This document shows positions 36,113-45,336 of a DNA stretch of 64,000 nt, piece by piece. Below the pieces are notes generated by a model. That model was given only the letters and a program-made list of their open reading frames with translations. It did no database searches and had not been told where the DNA came from. The translations under genes were made by a program, and so were the position numbers. Each line of letters begins with the position of its first letter. Position 1 is the first letter of the stretch. Origin of the DNA: Candidimonas sp. SYP-B2681 (GTDB lineage Bacteria > Pseudomonadota > Gammaproteobacteria > Burkholderiales > Burkholderiaceae_B); assembly GCF_003971065.1 (NCBI RefSeq), contig NZ_RYDV01000001.1:868001-932000 (forward strand), given 5' to 3'.

Positions 36113-37234
36113 TCAGTTCGATAGTTGCACTGTGTTGCCAGCCTTATCCCATTTGAAGACGGCAAATTCAAACTCTTTCAGATCACCCTTGGCGTCGTAT
36201 TCGACTTTGCCGATCGCAGTATTAAACGGATTGGCGTGCATGTATTCGGCGACTTTGGCAGGGTCTGTGCCAACAGCGGTAATGCTGTCGGCCAGGATTT
36301 GCACTGCGGCATACGCGGTAAGCGTAAATGCACCATCGGGGCTGCGTTTCGATTTCTTGAAGTTCTCGAGAACCTTTTCATTCCCAGGTAGCTTTGTAAA
36401 ATCGGAAGGCAAGGTAACAAGCAGATCCGCGATGGCCGAACCGGCAATCGCGAATAAATCTTTATTCGCCACGCCTTCAGGACCCATGAATTGGGTCGCC
36501 AGCCCTTGTTCGCGCGCCTGACGCAATAGCAAGCCCAGTTCCGCGTGGTACCCGCCAAAGTAAATCAGGTCTGGATTGAGCGATTTAAGTTTGGTAATAA
36601 CGGCCGAATAGTCGCTATCACCCACGTTGATCCCTTCGTACAAGGCGGTATTGATGTTTTGCTTGGCGAGGCTGTCGCGAACTTGTGTTGCAACGCCAGA
36701 ACCATAGGTTTGCTTGTCGTGCAGGATGGCAACTTTTTTGGGTTTGAGCTTTTCCGCAATATACGTCGCGGCGTATGGACCCTGCTGGTCGTCGCGCCCG
36801 ATAGTGCGAAAGAAGTAATGCGGCTTGATGGTGTCGGTAACCAACGGCGAGGTTGCGCCCGGGGTGATTGCAACGATGCCTTCTTGTTCATATACGTTCA
36901 CAGCGGGAATCGTGGTGCCTGAGCACGCGTGTGCCACCGCGAATTTGGCGCCCGAGTTAATAACGCGGTTAGCCGCAGGCACGGCCTGCTTAGGTTCGCA
37001 GCCGTCGTCGATAAGCAGAGGCTCCAGCTTTTGCCCTTTGACGCCGCCGGCAGCATTGATCGCTTCGATGGCCGTAAGCGCGCCCGCCTGGATTTGGTCA
37101 CCGTATTGAGTAGCAGGCCCGGTCATGGGCTGAGGGATACCGATTTTGATATTAGTGGCGGCATAAATATTGCCCGCAAAGGCCATCGCGCTGATGGCTA
37201 ATACCAAGGGTGAGACTTTTTTTATGAGCTTCAT
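36113..37234 (-). CDS. livK: Branched-chain amino-acid binding protein LivK
   Basis: 373 residues from the ATG at 37234, which has GGGAG upstream and a signal peptide (MKLIKKVSPLVLAISAMAFA, cleaved near AGNIYAA). The mature protein is a type I periplasmic binding protein: IGIPQPMTGPATQYGDQIQA, LEPLLIDDGCEPKQAVPAAN, FFRTIGRDDQQGPYAATYIA and a C-terminal FEFAVFKWDKAG. It captures leucine/isoleucine/valine in the periplasm and delivers it to LivHMFG. First gene of the liv operon. A close paralog lies at 42979-44100 without transporter genes. Confidence 0.93.
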   Translation of the reverse strand: MKLIKKVSPLVLAISAMAFAGNIYAATNIKIGIPQPMTGPATQYGDQIQAGALTAIEAINAAGGVKGQKLEPLLIDDGCEPKQAVPAANRVINSGAKFAVAHACSGTTIPAVNVYEQEGIVAITPGATSPLVTDTIKPHYFFRTIGRDDQQGPYAATYIAEKLKPKKVAILHDKQTYGSGVATQVRDSLAKQNINTALYEGINVGDSDYSAVITKLKSLNPDLIYFGGYHAELGLLLRQAREQGLATQFMGPEGVANKDLFAIAGSAIADLLVTLPSDFTKLPGNEKVLENFKKSKRSPDGAFTLTAYAAVQILADSITAVGTDPAKVAEYMHANPFNTAIGKVEYDAKGDLKEFEFAVFKWDKAGNTVQLSN

Positions 37235-37533
37235 GCCTGCATATCTCCCGGTGAAGCCCGCCGCAACCAAAACCATATTCCAGATTCCGATACGTTATAC
37301 AGCGAGCCATGATGTTGAGCTTCCGCCTCGAACGGCTACCGTATTCTGACGACACTGCAAGGCGCTGTCACTACGGATAAGCCCTTACCGGGGCCATTTC
37401 GCTCACGCATAAACCGGGACGGTCAGGATCGAGGCCCCCTCGTCCTGCAGGTCGGGCCAGATTCCACATCAACGCACAGCGAGGGCAAATTGCCATCGAG
37501 TCATGGCGTCAAAGCGCGTAGGGGAAGTACGAC
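37235..37533. other. Gap between livK and proC
   Basis: About 300 bases with no credible gene on either strand. It must hold the promoter of the livKHMGF operon (transcribed leftward) and the end of proC (also leftward), but I could not pick out a convincing -35/-10 pair, operator or terminator. Confidence 0.5.
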
Positions 37534-38367
37534 TCATGTTGAAAACTGGTCGGAGAGTTCAGCCGCGCGGTTGGCAGCAGCCTTCATCGCCACTTGAACG
37601 ATAGATGAGAACTGCTTATCTTCAAAAACGGCCAGTGCTGCAGCAGTGGTACCACCTTTCGATGTGACGCGTTCGCGCAAAACGGGCAAACTTTCTGAAG
37701 ACAATGCGGCAAGCTGAGTTGCACCTGTTACCGTGGCCAAAGCGAGTGCGCGCGCCTGCTGTGGGGAAAGCCCTTGGGTGACTGCGCCCTGAATCAATGC
37801 CTCAAGGAACAAGAACACATAGGCTGGGCCACTGCCAGACAAAGACGTCACGATATCGATCTCGTGGTCGTTATCGACCCATACGACTTCGCCTACTGCC
37901 TTTAACAATTGTTGACCCACCGCCTTGTCATCTTGAGTAGCACCGTCCATGGCCATGAGGGCGCTGGCTCCAGCCCCTATAAGCGCCGGCGTATTCGGCA
38001 TACAGCGAATAAGTCGTGTCCAGGGATGTTCAGTAGTGCCCAGCCACCTGGCCACGGCACTGCTGGGAATGCCGGCGGCTATGCTGATCACCAGTGTATC
38101 TTCCTGGAGGAACGGGCGGCAGCTTTCAACAACCTCTTTAAGGTATTGGGGCTTGACGGCAAATATCCAGACGCGACGCTGAGCCAATGTGTCGTCAGGT
38201 TCCGGCGCAACGGATGTACCTTGCTGTGCCCAACCCTCGCGCACAGAGTCGTTGACATCGATGACATGCACGTCGTGAGCGCCACAACGCTTGCCAATAA
38301 GGCCAGCCCCCAAGGCGGCGGCCATATTGCCGCCACCAATGAATGCGATAGTGAGTTCTTTAGTCAT
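37534..38367 (-). CDS. proC: Pyrroline-5-carboxylate reductase
   Basis: 277 residues from the ATG at 38367; the open frame extends further upstream, but the Rossmann start IAFIGGGNMAAALGAGLIG fits beginning at MTKELTIAFIGGG. ProC reduces 1-pyrroline-5-carboxylate to proline with NADPH, the final step of proline synthesis. Motifs: VWIFAVKPQYLKEVVESCRP, MPNTPALIGAGASAL, SLSGSGPAYVFLFLEALIQG and the signature RERVTSKGGTTAAALAVFED around residue 225. It is divergent from ugpB with a 166-bp spacer. Confidence 0.94.
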   Translation of the reverse strand: MTKELTIAFIGGGNMAAALGAGLIGKRCGAHDVHVIDVNDSVREGWAQQGTSVAPEPDDTLAQRRVWIFAVKPQYLKEVVESCRPFLQEDTLVISIAAGIPSSAVARWLGTTEHPWTRLIRCMPNTPALIGAGASALMAMDGATQDDKAVGQQLLKAVGEVVWVDNDHEIDIVTSLSGSGPAYVFLFLEALIQGAVTQGLSPQQARALALATVTGATQLAALSSESLPVLRERVTSKGGTTAAALAVFEDKQFSSIVQVAMKAAANRAAELSDQFST

Positions 38368-38441
38368 AGGGTCGTTATTGTAAAGTCTTCGGACGGCGCC
38401 GGGGGTATATTTGAATTGACCATAACGAGTGATTGTCGTTA

Positions 38442-38470
38442 CAGTCACGCCAAAGTAATAAACATGTCAT
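38442..38470 (+). promoter_or_regulatory. Candidate PhoB (Pho) box before ugpB
   Basis: Three heptamers with exact 11-base spacing, CAGTCAC (38442), AAGTAAT (38453) and ATGTCAT (38464), match the Pho-box unit CTGTCAT in 5, 4 and 6 of 7 positions. The ugp operon is a known Pho-regulon member in other bacteria. Weak individually; the 11-base periodicity is what supports it. Confidence 0.4.
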
Positions 38471-38533
38471 AGACTACCCACCGCACTTGGCCCTCAGTAT
38501 CCATCAGGCCGGGAAATTACAGGAGAAAAACTT

Positions 38534-39841
38534 ATGCGAGCAAAGCTTTTTGCATTATCTCTTGCGGGCGTTATTGCCAGCATGGGCAACGCCAGCGCAG
38601 CGACCGACATTAATTTCTGGCATTCGATGGAAGGCGCGCTGGGCGAACGCGTTAACTCCTTGGTCGCCGACTTCAATAAAAGTCAGTCGGACTACGTCGT
38701 CAAAGCGGTTTACAAAGGCGCTTACGGTGAATCCATGAACGCCGGCATCGCGGCATTCCGCGGCGGCAATGCCCCCGATATCTTACAAGTGTTCGAAGTC
38801 GGCACGGCCACCATGATGTATGCCAAAGGCGCGATTCAGCCTGTTCAGGAAATGTCTGAAAAAGTCGGTGATCCAATCAACCCTGCCGACTTCCTGGGGG
38901 CCGTGGCCAGCTATTATTCCGCGCCTGACGGCAAGTTGGTATCGATGCCGTTCAACAGTTCGACGCCTGTTTTCTATTACAACAAAGATGCCTTCAAAAA
39001 GGCTGGCCTCGACCCAGAAAAACCGCCTAAAACGTGGGAAGAAGTTGCCGAAGCAGGCAAGAAAGTCCGGGCTGCGGGTCTTGAGTGCGGCTACACGACC
39101 TCCTGGCCAGCATGGATTCAGCTTGAAACTTTCGGCGCGTGGCACAACACGCCCTATGCGTCCAAAGACAATGGCTTCGGCGGGCTCGATGCTCGTCTCG
39201 AGGTCACCAAGCCATTATTTGTTCGCCACATGACGTTCCTCGCTGGTATGTCGAAGGACGGCTCTTTCACATATGGCGGCCGTGGCGATGCACCAAACTC
39301 CTTGTTTACCACCGGCAAATGTGCCATGTTTACCGGCTCGAGCGGTAATCGCGCCAACATCATCAAAACTGGAAAATTCGAATTCGGCACCTCTACCCTG
39401 CCGTATTACTCGGATGTAAAGGGCGCACCCCAAAATTCGATTATCGGCGGCGCTTCGTTGTGGGTTTTTGCTAAAAAATCGCCGGAAGTCTATAAGGGCG
39501 TAACAAAATTCTTCAAGTACATTTCCAGCCCGGAAAAAGCAGCGGAATGGCACCAGGGCACTGGCTACGTCCCCGTCACGAAGGCAGGTTACGACCTGAC
39601 CGAAAAGTCAGGCTTCTACGCTAAAAATCCCGGATCTGATGTGGCCGTCAAACAGCTGGACGCCACTACTACCGAAAATTCGCGCGGCATACGCTTGGGC
39701 TATTTACCCCAGATTCGCGAAATCGAAGACGGCGAAATGGAGAAAATCTTTTCAGGCAATGTAACACCTGAAGTGGGGCTTGCAAACATGGTCAAGCGCG
39801 GAAATGAACTTCTGGAACGTTTCGAAAAAAGCGTTAAGTAA
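38534..39841 (+). CDS. ugpB: Glycerol-3-phosphate binding protein UgpB
   Basis: 435 residues, full length. Signal peptide MRAKLFALSLAGVIASMGNA with cleavage after SAA; mature start TDINFWHSMEGALGERVNSL is typical for UgpB, as are KSQSDYVVKAVYKGAYGESM, FNSSTPVFYYNKDAFKKAGL and TTSWPAWIQLETFGAWHN. It binds sn-glycerol-3-phosphate (or its diesters) in the periplasm. First gene of a complete ugpBAEC operon. The ribosome site CAGGAG is strong. Upstream heptamers suggest phosphate control. Confidence 0.95.
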   Translation: MRAKLFALSLAGVIASMGNASAATDINFWHSMEGALGERVNSLVADFNKSQSDYVVKAVYKGAYGESMNAGIAAFRGGNAPDILQVFEVGTATMMYAKGAIQPVQEMSEKVGDPINPADFLGAVASYYSAPDGKLVSMPFNSSTPVFYYNKDAFKKAGLDPEKPPKTWEEVAEAGKKVRAAGLECGYTTSWPAWIQLETFGAWHNTPYASKDNGFGGLDARLEVTKPLFVRHMTFLAGMSKDGSFTYGGRGDAPNSLFTTGKCAMFTGSSGNRANIIKTGKFEFGTSTLPYYSDVKGAPQNSIIGGASLWVFAKKSPEVYKGVTKFFKYISSPEKAAEWHQGTGYVPVTKAGYDLTEKSGFYAKNPGSDVAVKQLDATTTENSRGIRLGYLPQIREIEDGEMEKIFSGNVTPEVGLANMVKRGNELLERFEKSVK

Positions 39842-39993
39842 AGCACTGTACTAAAATCGCCACCGTGAGCAGTGCCCTTCTACATGGGCTCTCCTCGCGG
39901 TTTTCGCGTATGTAGCAATTCCGACCCTTTTTCAATAAAGTCATCGACCGCGATTCATCACCGGCCAGATTGGCAATACAAAACTGTCCATCC

Positions 39994-40875
39994 ATGGAAA
40001 AACGCGTTGTTTTCAGCCATAAAGTGCTCCCGTATTTACTACTGGCGCCCCAACTGGCCATCACCATAGTGTTTTTCTTTTTACCCGCGGGTCAGGCCGT
40101 ATGGCAGTCCTTCCGGATTGAAGACCCATTTGGCTTATCTTCCCAGTTTGTAGGTTTGGATAACTTCACCGAGCTGTTCGCAAACGCGGACTATCTCAAC
40201 TCGTTTAAAGTCACTTCTCTGTTTTCAGTGTTGGTCGCCGGTATTGGCCTGGTCGTTTCGCTCTTGCTCGCCGTTATGGCCAATCGTGTCATTCGCGGCG
40301 CTCAATTCTACAAAACGCTGTTGATCTGGCCTTATGCGGTCGCCACAGCGGTAGCCGGTGTACTTTGGCTTTTTTTATTTTCACCATCGGTCGGCATAAT
40401 TGCCGTTTACCTGGTTCGATCCGGCATCGGATGGAACCCAAGATTGGATGGCAACGATGCCATGCTGCTCGTTGTCATGGCATCAGTGTGGAAACAGATT
40501 TCCTATAACTTCCTTTTCTTTCTTGCGGGTTTGCAGTCCATCCCGCGATCGCTGATTGAAGCCGCTGCGATCGACGGCGCCAGTCCGTCGCGCCGTTTCT
40601 GGACTATCGTGTTTCCGCTGCTCTCGCCCACGACCTTCTTCCTGCTTGTCGTAAATGTCATCTATGCATTCTTCGACACCTTCGCCATTATCGACATCAT
40701 GACGCAGGGCGGACCCGGAAACACTACATCAATTCTTGTTTACAAGGTGTACAACGCCGGATTCAAAGGTCTTGATATCGGGTCGTCAGCTGCCCAGTCA
40801 GTAATCCTTATGGTAATCGTTGTCGTCCTTACGGTTGTGCAGTTCCGCTACGTCGACCGCAAGGTCAATTACTGA
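39994..40875 (+). CDS. ugpA: Glycerol-3-phosphate ABC transporter permease UgpA
   Basis: 293 residues from the ATG at 39994 ([20 protein letters not shown]); the open frame upstream begins at a TTG without ribosome site. Six membrane segments; the EAA coupling loop is [20 protein letters not shown] followed by FPLLSP around residues 192-215. With UgpE it forms the inner-membrane channel for glycerol-3-phosphate. The 152-bp gap after ugpB shows no strong terminator, though partial uncoupling is common there. Confidence 0.93.
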   Translation: MEKRVVFSHKVLPYLLLAPQLAITIVFFFLPAGQAVWQSFRIEDPFGLSSQFVGLDNFTELFANADYLNSFKVTSLFSVLVAGIGLVVSLLLAVMANRVIRGAQFYKTLLIWPYAVATAVAGVLWLFLFSPSVGIIAVYLVRSGIGWNPRLDGNDAMLLVVMASVWKQISYNFLFFLAGLQSIPRSLIEAAAIDGASPSRRFWTIVFPLLSPTTFFLLVVNVIYAFFDTFAIIDIMTQGGPGNTTSILVYKVYNAGFKGLDIGSSAAQSVILMVIVVVLTVVQFRYVDRKVNY

Positions 40876-40906
40876 CGCACTCCGTCCACATCTGGCAAGG
40901 CCACAC

Positions 40907-41749
40907 ATGATCGAACGCCGTCCCTATCTGGATATTTTCTGCCACATCGTTCTGCTGATTGGGGTGGCGGTCATCGCCTTTCCGCTGTATGTCACGGTGG
41001 TCGCGTCTACTCAAACCGCCCAAGAGGTTGCCCAGGCCCCGATGTCGTTGCTGCCGGGCAGTCACTTCCTCGAAAACTATAGTGCCGTGTTATTCGGCGA
41101 TGGCGCAAATACCCCGCCGGTTGCCCGCATGATGTGGGTCAGTACGGTGATGGCGCTGGTAATTGCGATTGGCAAAATCGCGATCTCCATGCTTTCGGCA
41201 TTTGCCGTGGTGTATTTCCGCTTTCGTTTCCGGATGTTTTTTTTCTGGATGATTTTTGTCACGCTGATGCTGCCTGTTGAAGTGCGTATAGCGCCCACGT
41301 ATAAGGTCGTCGCTGACCTTGGAATGTTGAACTCCTATGCTGGCCTGACGTTGCCCTTGATCGCTTCCGCAACCGCAACCTTTCTGTTTCGGCAGTTCTT
41401 CCTGACCATACCGGACGAACTTATTGAAGCCGCCCGAATTGACGGCGCAGGGCCCATGCGGTTCTTCAAAGATGTTTTGCTGCCGCTGTCGCGCACCAGT
41501 ATTGCCGCCCTTTTCGTCATCCAATTTATTTACGGATGGAATCAGTATCTGTGGCCGCTGATCATGACCACCCAGGAAAACATGTACCCGATCGTCATCG
41601 GCATCAAACGCATGATCGCAGGTGGAGACAGCGTGACTGAATGGAACCTGGTGATGGCGACCGCTTTATTAGCCATGGTCCCGCCCGCCGCTGTGGTTAT
41701 CTTCATGCAGAAATGGTTTGTGAAAGGCCTCGTCGATGCTGAAAAATAG
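40907..41749 (+). CDS. ugpE: Glycerol-3-phosphate ABC transporter permease UgpE
   Basis: 280 residues from the ATG at 40907 ([20 protein letters not shown]); the longer upstream frame overlaps ugpA and is not family-like. Six membrane segments; EAA loop [20 protein letters not shown] then LPLSR near residue 190. Typical UgpE text includes [20 protein letters not shown] near the end. Partner of UgpA; 31 bp downstream of it. Confidence 0.94.
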   Translation: MIERRPYLDIFCHIVLLIGVAVIAFPLYVTVVASTQTAQEVAQAPMSLLPGSHFLENYSAVLFGDGANTPPVARMMWVSTVMALVIAIGKIAISMLSAFAVVYFRFRFRMFFFWMIFVTLMLPVEVRIAPTYKVVADLGMLNSYAGLTLPLIASATATFLFRQFFLTIPDELIEAARIDGAGPMRFFKDVLLPLSRTSIAALFVIQFIYGWNQYLWPLIMTTQENMYPIVIGIKRMIAGGDSVTEWNLVMATALLAMVPPAAVVIFMQKWFVKGLVDAEK

Positions 41750-41814
41750 CTGCCACGCGCAGCCAGGCACCAAAAAACCTTTACGACCGGCACATTGATT
41801 TTGGAATCCAATAT

Positions 41815-42900
41815 ATGGCTACTCTCAGTTTTCGCAACGTAAGCAAGACCTACCCCGGCGATATTGCCGTTATACATGGCATGAGCATGGACGTTGCGGA
41901 CGGCGAGTTCATTGTTATCGTCGGCCCGTCGGGCTGCGGAAAGTCTACCCTGATGCGCATGGTTGCCGGACTGGAAAGCATCACTGACGGCGAAATCAGG
42001 ATCGGTGACAACGTCGTCAATAAGCTGGAACCCGCTGAACGGGATATCGCCATGGTTTTTCAAAACTATGCGTTGTATCCCCACATGACCGTCTTTCAAA
42101 ATATGGCCTACGGCCTGAAAATCCGAAAATTCGACAAGCAGGAAATTCAAACCCGAGTCGACAAGGCAGCCAAAATACTAGAGCTTTCCATGTTGCTCGA
42201 CCGACGCCCGCGCCAACTTTCAGGTGGCCAACGCCAGCGGGTCGCCATGGGCCGCGCCATTGTGCGGGATCCCAAGGTATTCCTTTTCGATGAACCATTA
42301 TCAAATCTTGATGCCAAACTGCGCGTACAAATGCGACTCGAAATTCAAAGATTGCATCATCGGCTGAAGACCACGAGCCTGTACGTTACTCATGATCAGG
42401 TTGAAGCCATGACATTGGCGCAGCGCATGGTGGTCATGAATAAAGGCAATGCCGAGCAAATTGGCACACCCATCGAAGTATTCGAAAAACCGGCCTCTAT
42501 TTTTGTCGCAAGTTTTATCGGCTCGCCCCCCATGAATCTTCTGCGTGTACAGATAGACGAAAACCGCCAAGTCAAGGGCATGGACGGTTCAGCCCTTCAA
42601 ATCGACGCCAAACTGATCCCGCCTGCCTTGGTGAATCAGGAAGTAATCATGGGAGTGCGCCCCGAGCACATGAAACTGCATGCCCCAGGCATCGCAATAG
42701 ACATTGAAATGGTTGAAATCTTAGGTTCGGAGCAACTGATACATGGGCGCCATGGCGACGCGCCGGTCGTCCTTAGATGCCCGGTTGGACTGACCAAGGA
42801 TTTCCCGCTACAACTGGGTGAGACTGTGCAAGTAGGGTCGGACGACATTCATCCGCTTCACTGGTTTGATGCCGTCACGGGCAGGCGCCTGTTTGACTAG
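41815..42900 (+). CDS. ugpC: Glycerol-3-phosphate ABC transporter ATPase UgpC
   Basis: 361 residues. Walker [19 protein letters not shown] near residue 37, signature [20 protein letters not shown], Walker [22 protein letters not shown]-loop [20 protein letters not shown], followed by a C-terminal OB-type regulatory domain ([20 protein letters not shown]) as in the MalK/UgpC group. It energises uptake. No ugpQ phosphodiesterase gene follows, so deacylated phospholipid headgroups would need another enzyme. Downstream, on the opposite strand, is the orphan livK-like gene. Confidence 0.95.
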   Translation: MATLSFRNVSKTYPGDIAVIHGMSMDVADGEFIVIVGPSGCGKSTLMRMVAGLESITDGEIRIGDNVVNKLEPAERDIAMVFQNYALYPHMTVFQNMAYGLKIRKFDKQEIQTRVDKAAKILELSMLLDRRPRQLSGGQRQRVAMGRAIVRDPKVFLFDEPLSNLDAKLRVQMRLEIQRLHHRLKTTSLYVTHDQVEAMTLAQRMVVMNKGNAEQIGTPIEVFEKPASIFVASFIGSPPMNLLRVQIDENRQVKGMDGSALQIDAKLIPPALVNQEVIMGVRPEHMKLHAPGIAIDIEMVEILGSEQLIHGRHGDAPVVLRCPVGLTKDFPLQLGETVQVGSDDIHPLHWFDAVTGRRLFD

Positions 42901-42978
42901 CGATGGACGATATTACGACTGCAACGCGCTAAAACAGTGATGTGCAGGCGCCTTTCACAGACGCCTGCTGCATCGCCA

Positions 42979-44100
42979 TCACTTATAAACAGTCTTTGAA
43001 CCGTCTTTATGCCAGGTGAACACATCAAACTTGAAATTGTTAAGGTCTCCCTGCTTGTTCCAGGAAAGCTTTCCAATAGGACTTTCAATGGTGTTTGAAT
43101 GCAGGAACGCTGCCACCTTGGCCGGATCGTCTGCCCCGACACCTTTGATTCCGTCGGCAATCGCTTTGGTTGCAGAATAGGCGGTCAACTGAAAGGCACC
43201 GCCTGGATCCCGCTTTTTATCTTTGAAGGCCTTAACGATCGCGGCGTTCGAAGGATCTTGTGTGAAATCTGCCGGCAAGGTCAACAACAAGCCTTCCACC
43301 GATGCACCTGCAATGGCGTTGATGTCGGGGTTGCCCACGCCCTCGGGCCCCATGAATTTAGTTTTCAAACCCTGTTCTGCGCCTTGTCGAAGCAATAAAC
43401 CCATTTCAGGGTGGTAACCGCCGAAGTAGACAAAATCGGCGCCGGTCGTCTTGAGCTTCGTTATTACTGCCGAATAGTCGGTATCGCCAGCATTAATCCC
43501 TTCAAAAAGCACCACCTTTATCCCGGCCTTTTCAAGCTCGCCCTTGACCGAAGCGGCAATGCCTTGGCCATACGATTGCTTGTCGTGCAGGATCGCTACC
43601 TTTTGCGGCTTGATCTTTTCTGTAATGAATTTCGCTGCTGCCGGCCCTTGCTGATCATCCCGGCCGATAGTACGGAATATCGTTTCGTAATTCTTGCCGT
43701 CTGTGACCGCCGGCGCGGTGGCGGAAGGTGTGACCATGACCACGCCTTCACTGTCATAAATATTCGTTGCCGCAATGGTTGCGCCGGAACAAACGTGCCC
43801 GACGACGTAGTGAATTTTGTCGTTTACCACACGATTGGCAACAACCGGCCCTTGCTTGGGTTCGCAGCCGTCGTCAATAGTGACCGCTTCGAGCTGCTTA
43901 CCGAGGACTCCACCGGCCGCATTGATTTGTTCAATGGCAGTGTCGACACCTTGTTTTACCATGGTGCCATATTGCGTAACCGGCCCAGTGAAGGGACCGG
44001 CAACGGCAATTTTTATGGTTTGGGCAGCAGCGCCCGACGACAAGAGCATGCCAGCAGCAAAACCAAGAGCGGCCGCTACGGGAGTGAAATGTATTTTCAT
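42979..44100 (-). CDS. Orphan branched-chain amino-acid-type binding protein
   Basis: 373 residues from the ATG at 44100 (CGGAGGCC ribosome site). Signal peptide MKIHFTPVAAALGFAAGMLL then SSGAAAQ; mature type I binding protein with VAGPFTGPVTQYGTMVKQGV, TIDDGCEPKQGPVVANRVVN, FRTIGRDDQQGPAAAKFITE and FDVFTWHKDGSKTVYK. It is a paralog of LivK at 36113-37234, sharing these blocks and equal length, but has no permease or ATPase genes beside it, so it probably feeds the livHMGF system 5 kb away with a different ligand preference. A terminator separates it from oxyR upstream. Confidence 0.9.
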   Translation of the reverse strand: MKIHFTPVAAALGFAAGMLLSSGAAAQTIKIAVAGPFTGPVTQYGTMVKQGVDTAIEQINAAGGVLGKQLEAVTIDDGCEPKQGPVVANRVVNDKIHYVVGHVCSGATIAATNIYDSEGVVMVTPSATAPAVTDGKNYETIFRTIGRDDQQGPAAAKFITEKIKPQKVAILHDKQSYGQGIAASVKGELEKAGIKVVLFEGINAGDTDYSAVITKLKTTGADFVYFGGYHPEMGLLLRQGAEQGLKTKFMGPEGVGNPDINAIAGASVEGLLLTLPADFTQDPSNAAIVKAFKDKKRDPGGAFQLTAYSATKAIADGIKGVGADDPAKVAAFLHSNTIESPIGKLSWNKQGDLNNFKFDVFTWHKDGSKTVYK

Positions 44101-44188
44101 AAGGCCTCCGGAAGGTACGCAACAAAGCATACACCGAAAGTCTGCGCCTCAGGCATCGCTCGCCACAGGGTTTTCTCTATGGTCAATT

Positions 44189-44214
44189 ACAAAAGAGCCC
44201 CGAAAAAACGGGGC
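44189..44214 (-). terminator. Intrinsic terminator after oxyR
   Basis: Read on the minus strand, GCCCCG, six T in the loop, and CGGGGC make a 6-bp GC stem immediately followed by TCTTTTGT. It lies 129 bases after the oxyR stop and before the orphan binding-protein gene, so it ends the oxyR transcript. Confidence 0.65.
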
Positions 44215-44342
44215 GTACAACGTTGGACCATTTATTGCAGCAAGATGGGCAGCATCAAGACATTCTTCTCGTGAATTGACTCGAGATTATCGGTACCGGA
44301 TGACCATGCAATCTATTAGCCAGAAGCCGTCATTATCCTTTT

Positions 44343-45299
44343 CTATGCCTCGGCCAGAGCAGCGGCCGGAGTGCTACCGAGGTAGTTCACCCCCGGTAAA
44401 TTGCAAGCGCGTATCGCTCCGATCAATGCGTCGATGGCGGCCGGTCTGGGGAAACTTTTTCGCCAGACCAACACCACACGTCTGTCAGGAGCCGGCTTTT
44501 TGAACGGAATATAGGCTAGCAGATTGTTTTCCAGGCCCGGCATGGATAGAGAGCTTGTCGGCAATACCGTCACCCCGATACCCGCTGCGACCATGTGTCG
44601 TATCGTTTCGAGTGAAGACCCTTCGAAAGTACGCTGAATTCCCTCGCTCGACGCGGAAAAGCGCGACAGCTCAGGACAAACTTCAAGCACCTGATCTCGG
44701 AAACAATGACCAGAACCCAATAAAAGCATGGTCTCGTCTTTCAGCGAAGTTGCATCGATCTCCTTTAGTTTGGTCCACGGATGGTTTTTCTGAACCGCAA
44801 CAAGAAAAGGCTCATCGTATAAAGGGTGCACCATCAAGCCCGACTCGGGCAACGGTAAAGCGACGATCGCGCAATCGATTTCTCCCTGGCGCAGCAGTTC
44901 CAAGAGGCGGCTAGTAAAATTCTCCTGCAGTAATAACGGCATTTGGGGCGTTGCAGCGATTTGTGTGGGTACCAGTCGGGGAAGCAAGTATGGGCCGATT
45001 GTGTGTATGACGCCCACACGCAACGGACCAGCAAGGGGATCATGGCCTTGGCGGGCGATTTCTCGTAGATTAGCGCCTTCTTCCAGTACCCTTTGGGCCT
45101 GAGCAACGACTCGCAGGCCAATCGGGGTAATACCCACCTCGGTGCCTCCACGCTCGAACAACACTACGCCCAGCTCTTCTTCGAGTTTGCGTATAGCGAC
45201 CGACAACGTGGGCTGGCTGACAAAACAGGCTTCCGCAGCACGGCCAAAATGCCTCTCGCGCGCCACTGCGACGATATACTTCAGTTCGGTCAAAGTCAT
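44343..45299 (-). CDS. oxyR: Peroxide sensor and regulator OxyR
   Basis: 318 residues from the ATG at 45299 (MTLTELKYIVAVARERHFGR); the open frame extends upstream into recG but without family-like sequence. LysR-type helix-turn-helix at residues ~18-37 (AAEACFVSQPTLSVAIRKLE). The redox pair is exactly at OxyR positions: GSGHCFRDQVLEVC places C199 and C208 in E. coli numbering, forming the disulfide that switches on the antioxidant regulon in response to H2O2. Downstream of recG in the same direction, an arrangement also found in Bordetella. Confidence 0.96.
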   Translation of the reverse strand: MTLTELKYIVAVARERHFGRAAEACFVSQPTLSVAIRKLEEELGVVLFERGGTEVGITPIGLRVVAQAQRVLEEGANLREIARQGHDPLAGPLRVGVIHTIGPYLLPRLVPTQIAATPQMPLLLQENFTSRLLELLRQGEIDCAIVALPLPESGLMVHPLYDEPFLVAVQKNHPWTKLKEIDATSLKDETMLLLGSGHCFRDQVLEVCPELSRFSASSEGIQRTFEGSSLETIRHMVAAGIGVTVLPTSSLSMPGLENNLLAYIPFKKPAPDRRVVLVWRKSFPRPAAIDALIGAIRACNLPGVNYLGSTPAAALAEA

Positions 45300-45336
45300 G
45301 ACATGTCTCGTAATTAAAATAATATCCCCACGAGCC

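Noticed and set aside
43411-44274. Open frame antisense to the second LivK-like gene
   Set aside because: No ribosome site or domain; the sense gene has a signal peptide and full family motifs.
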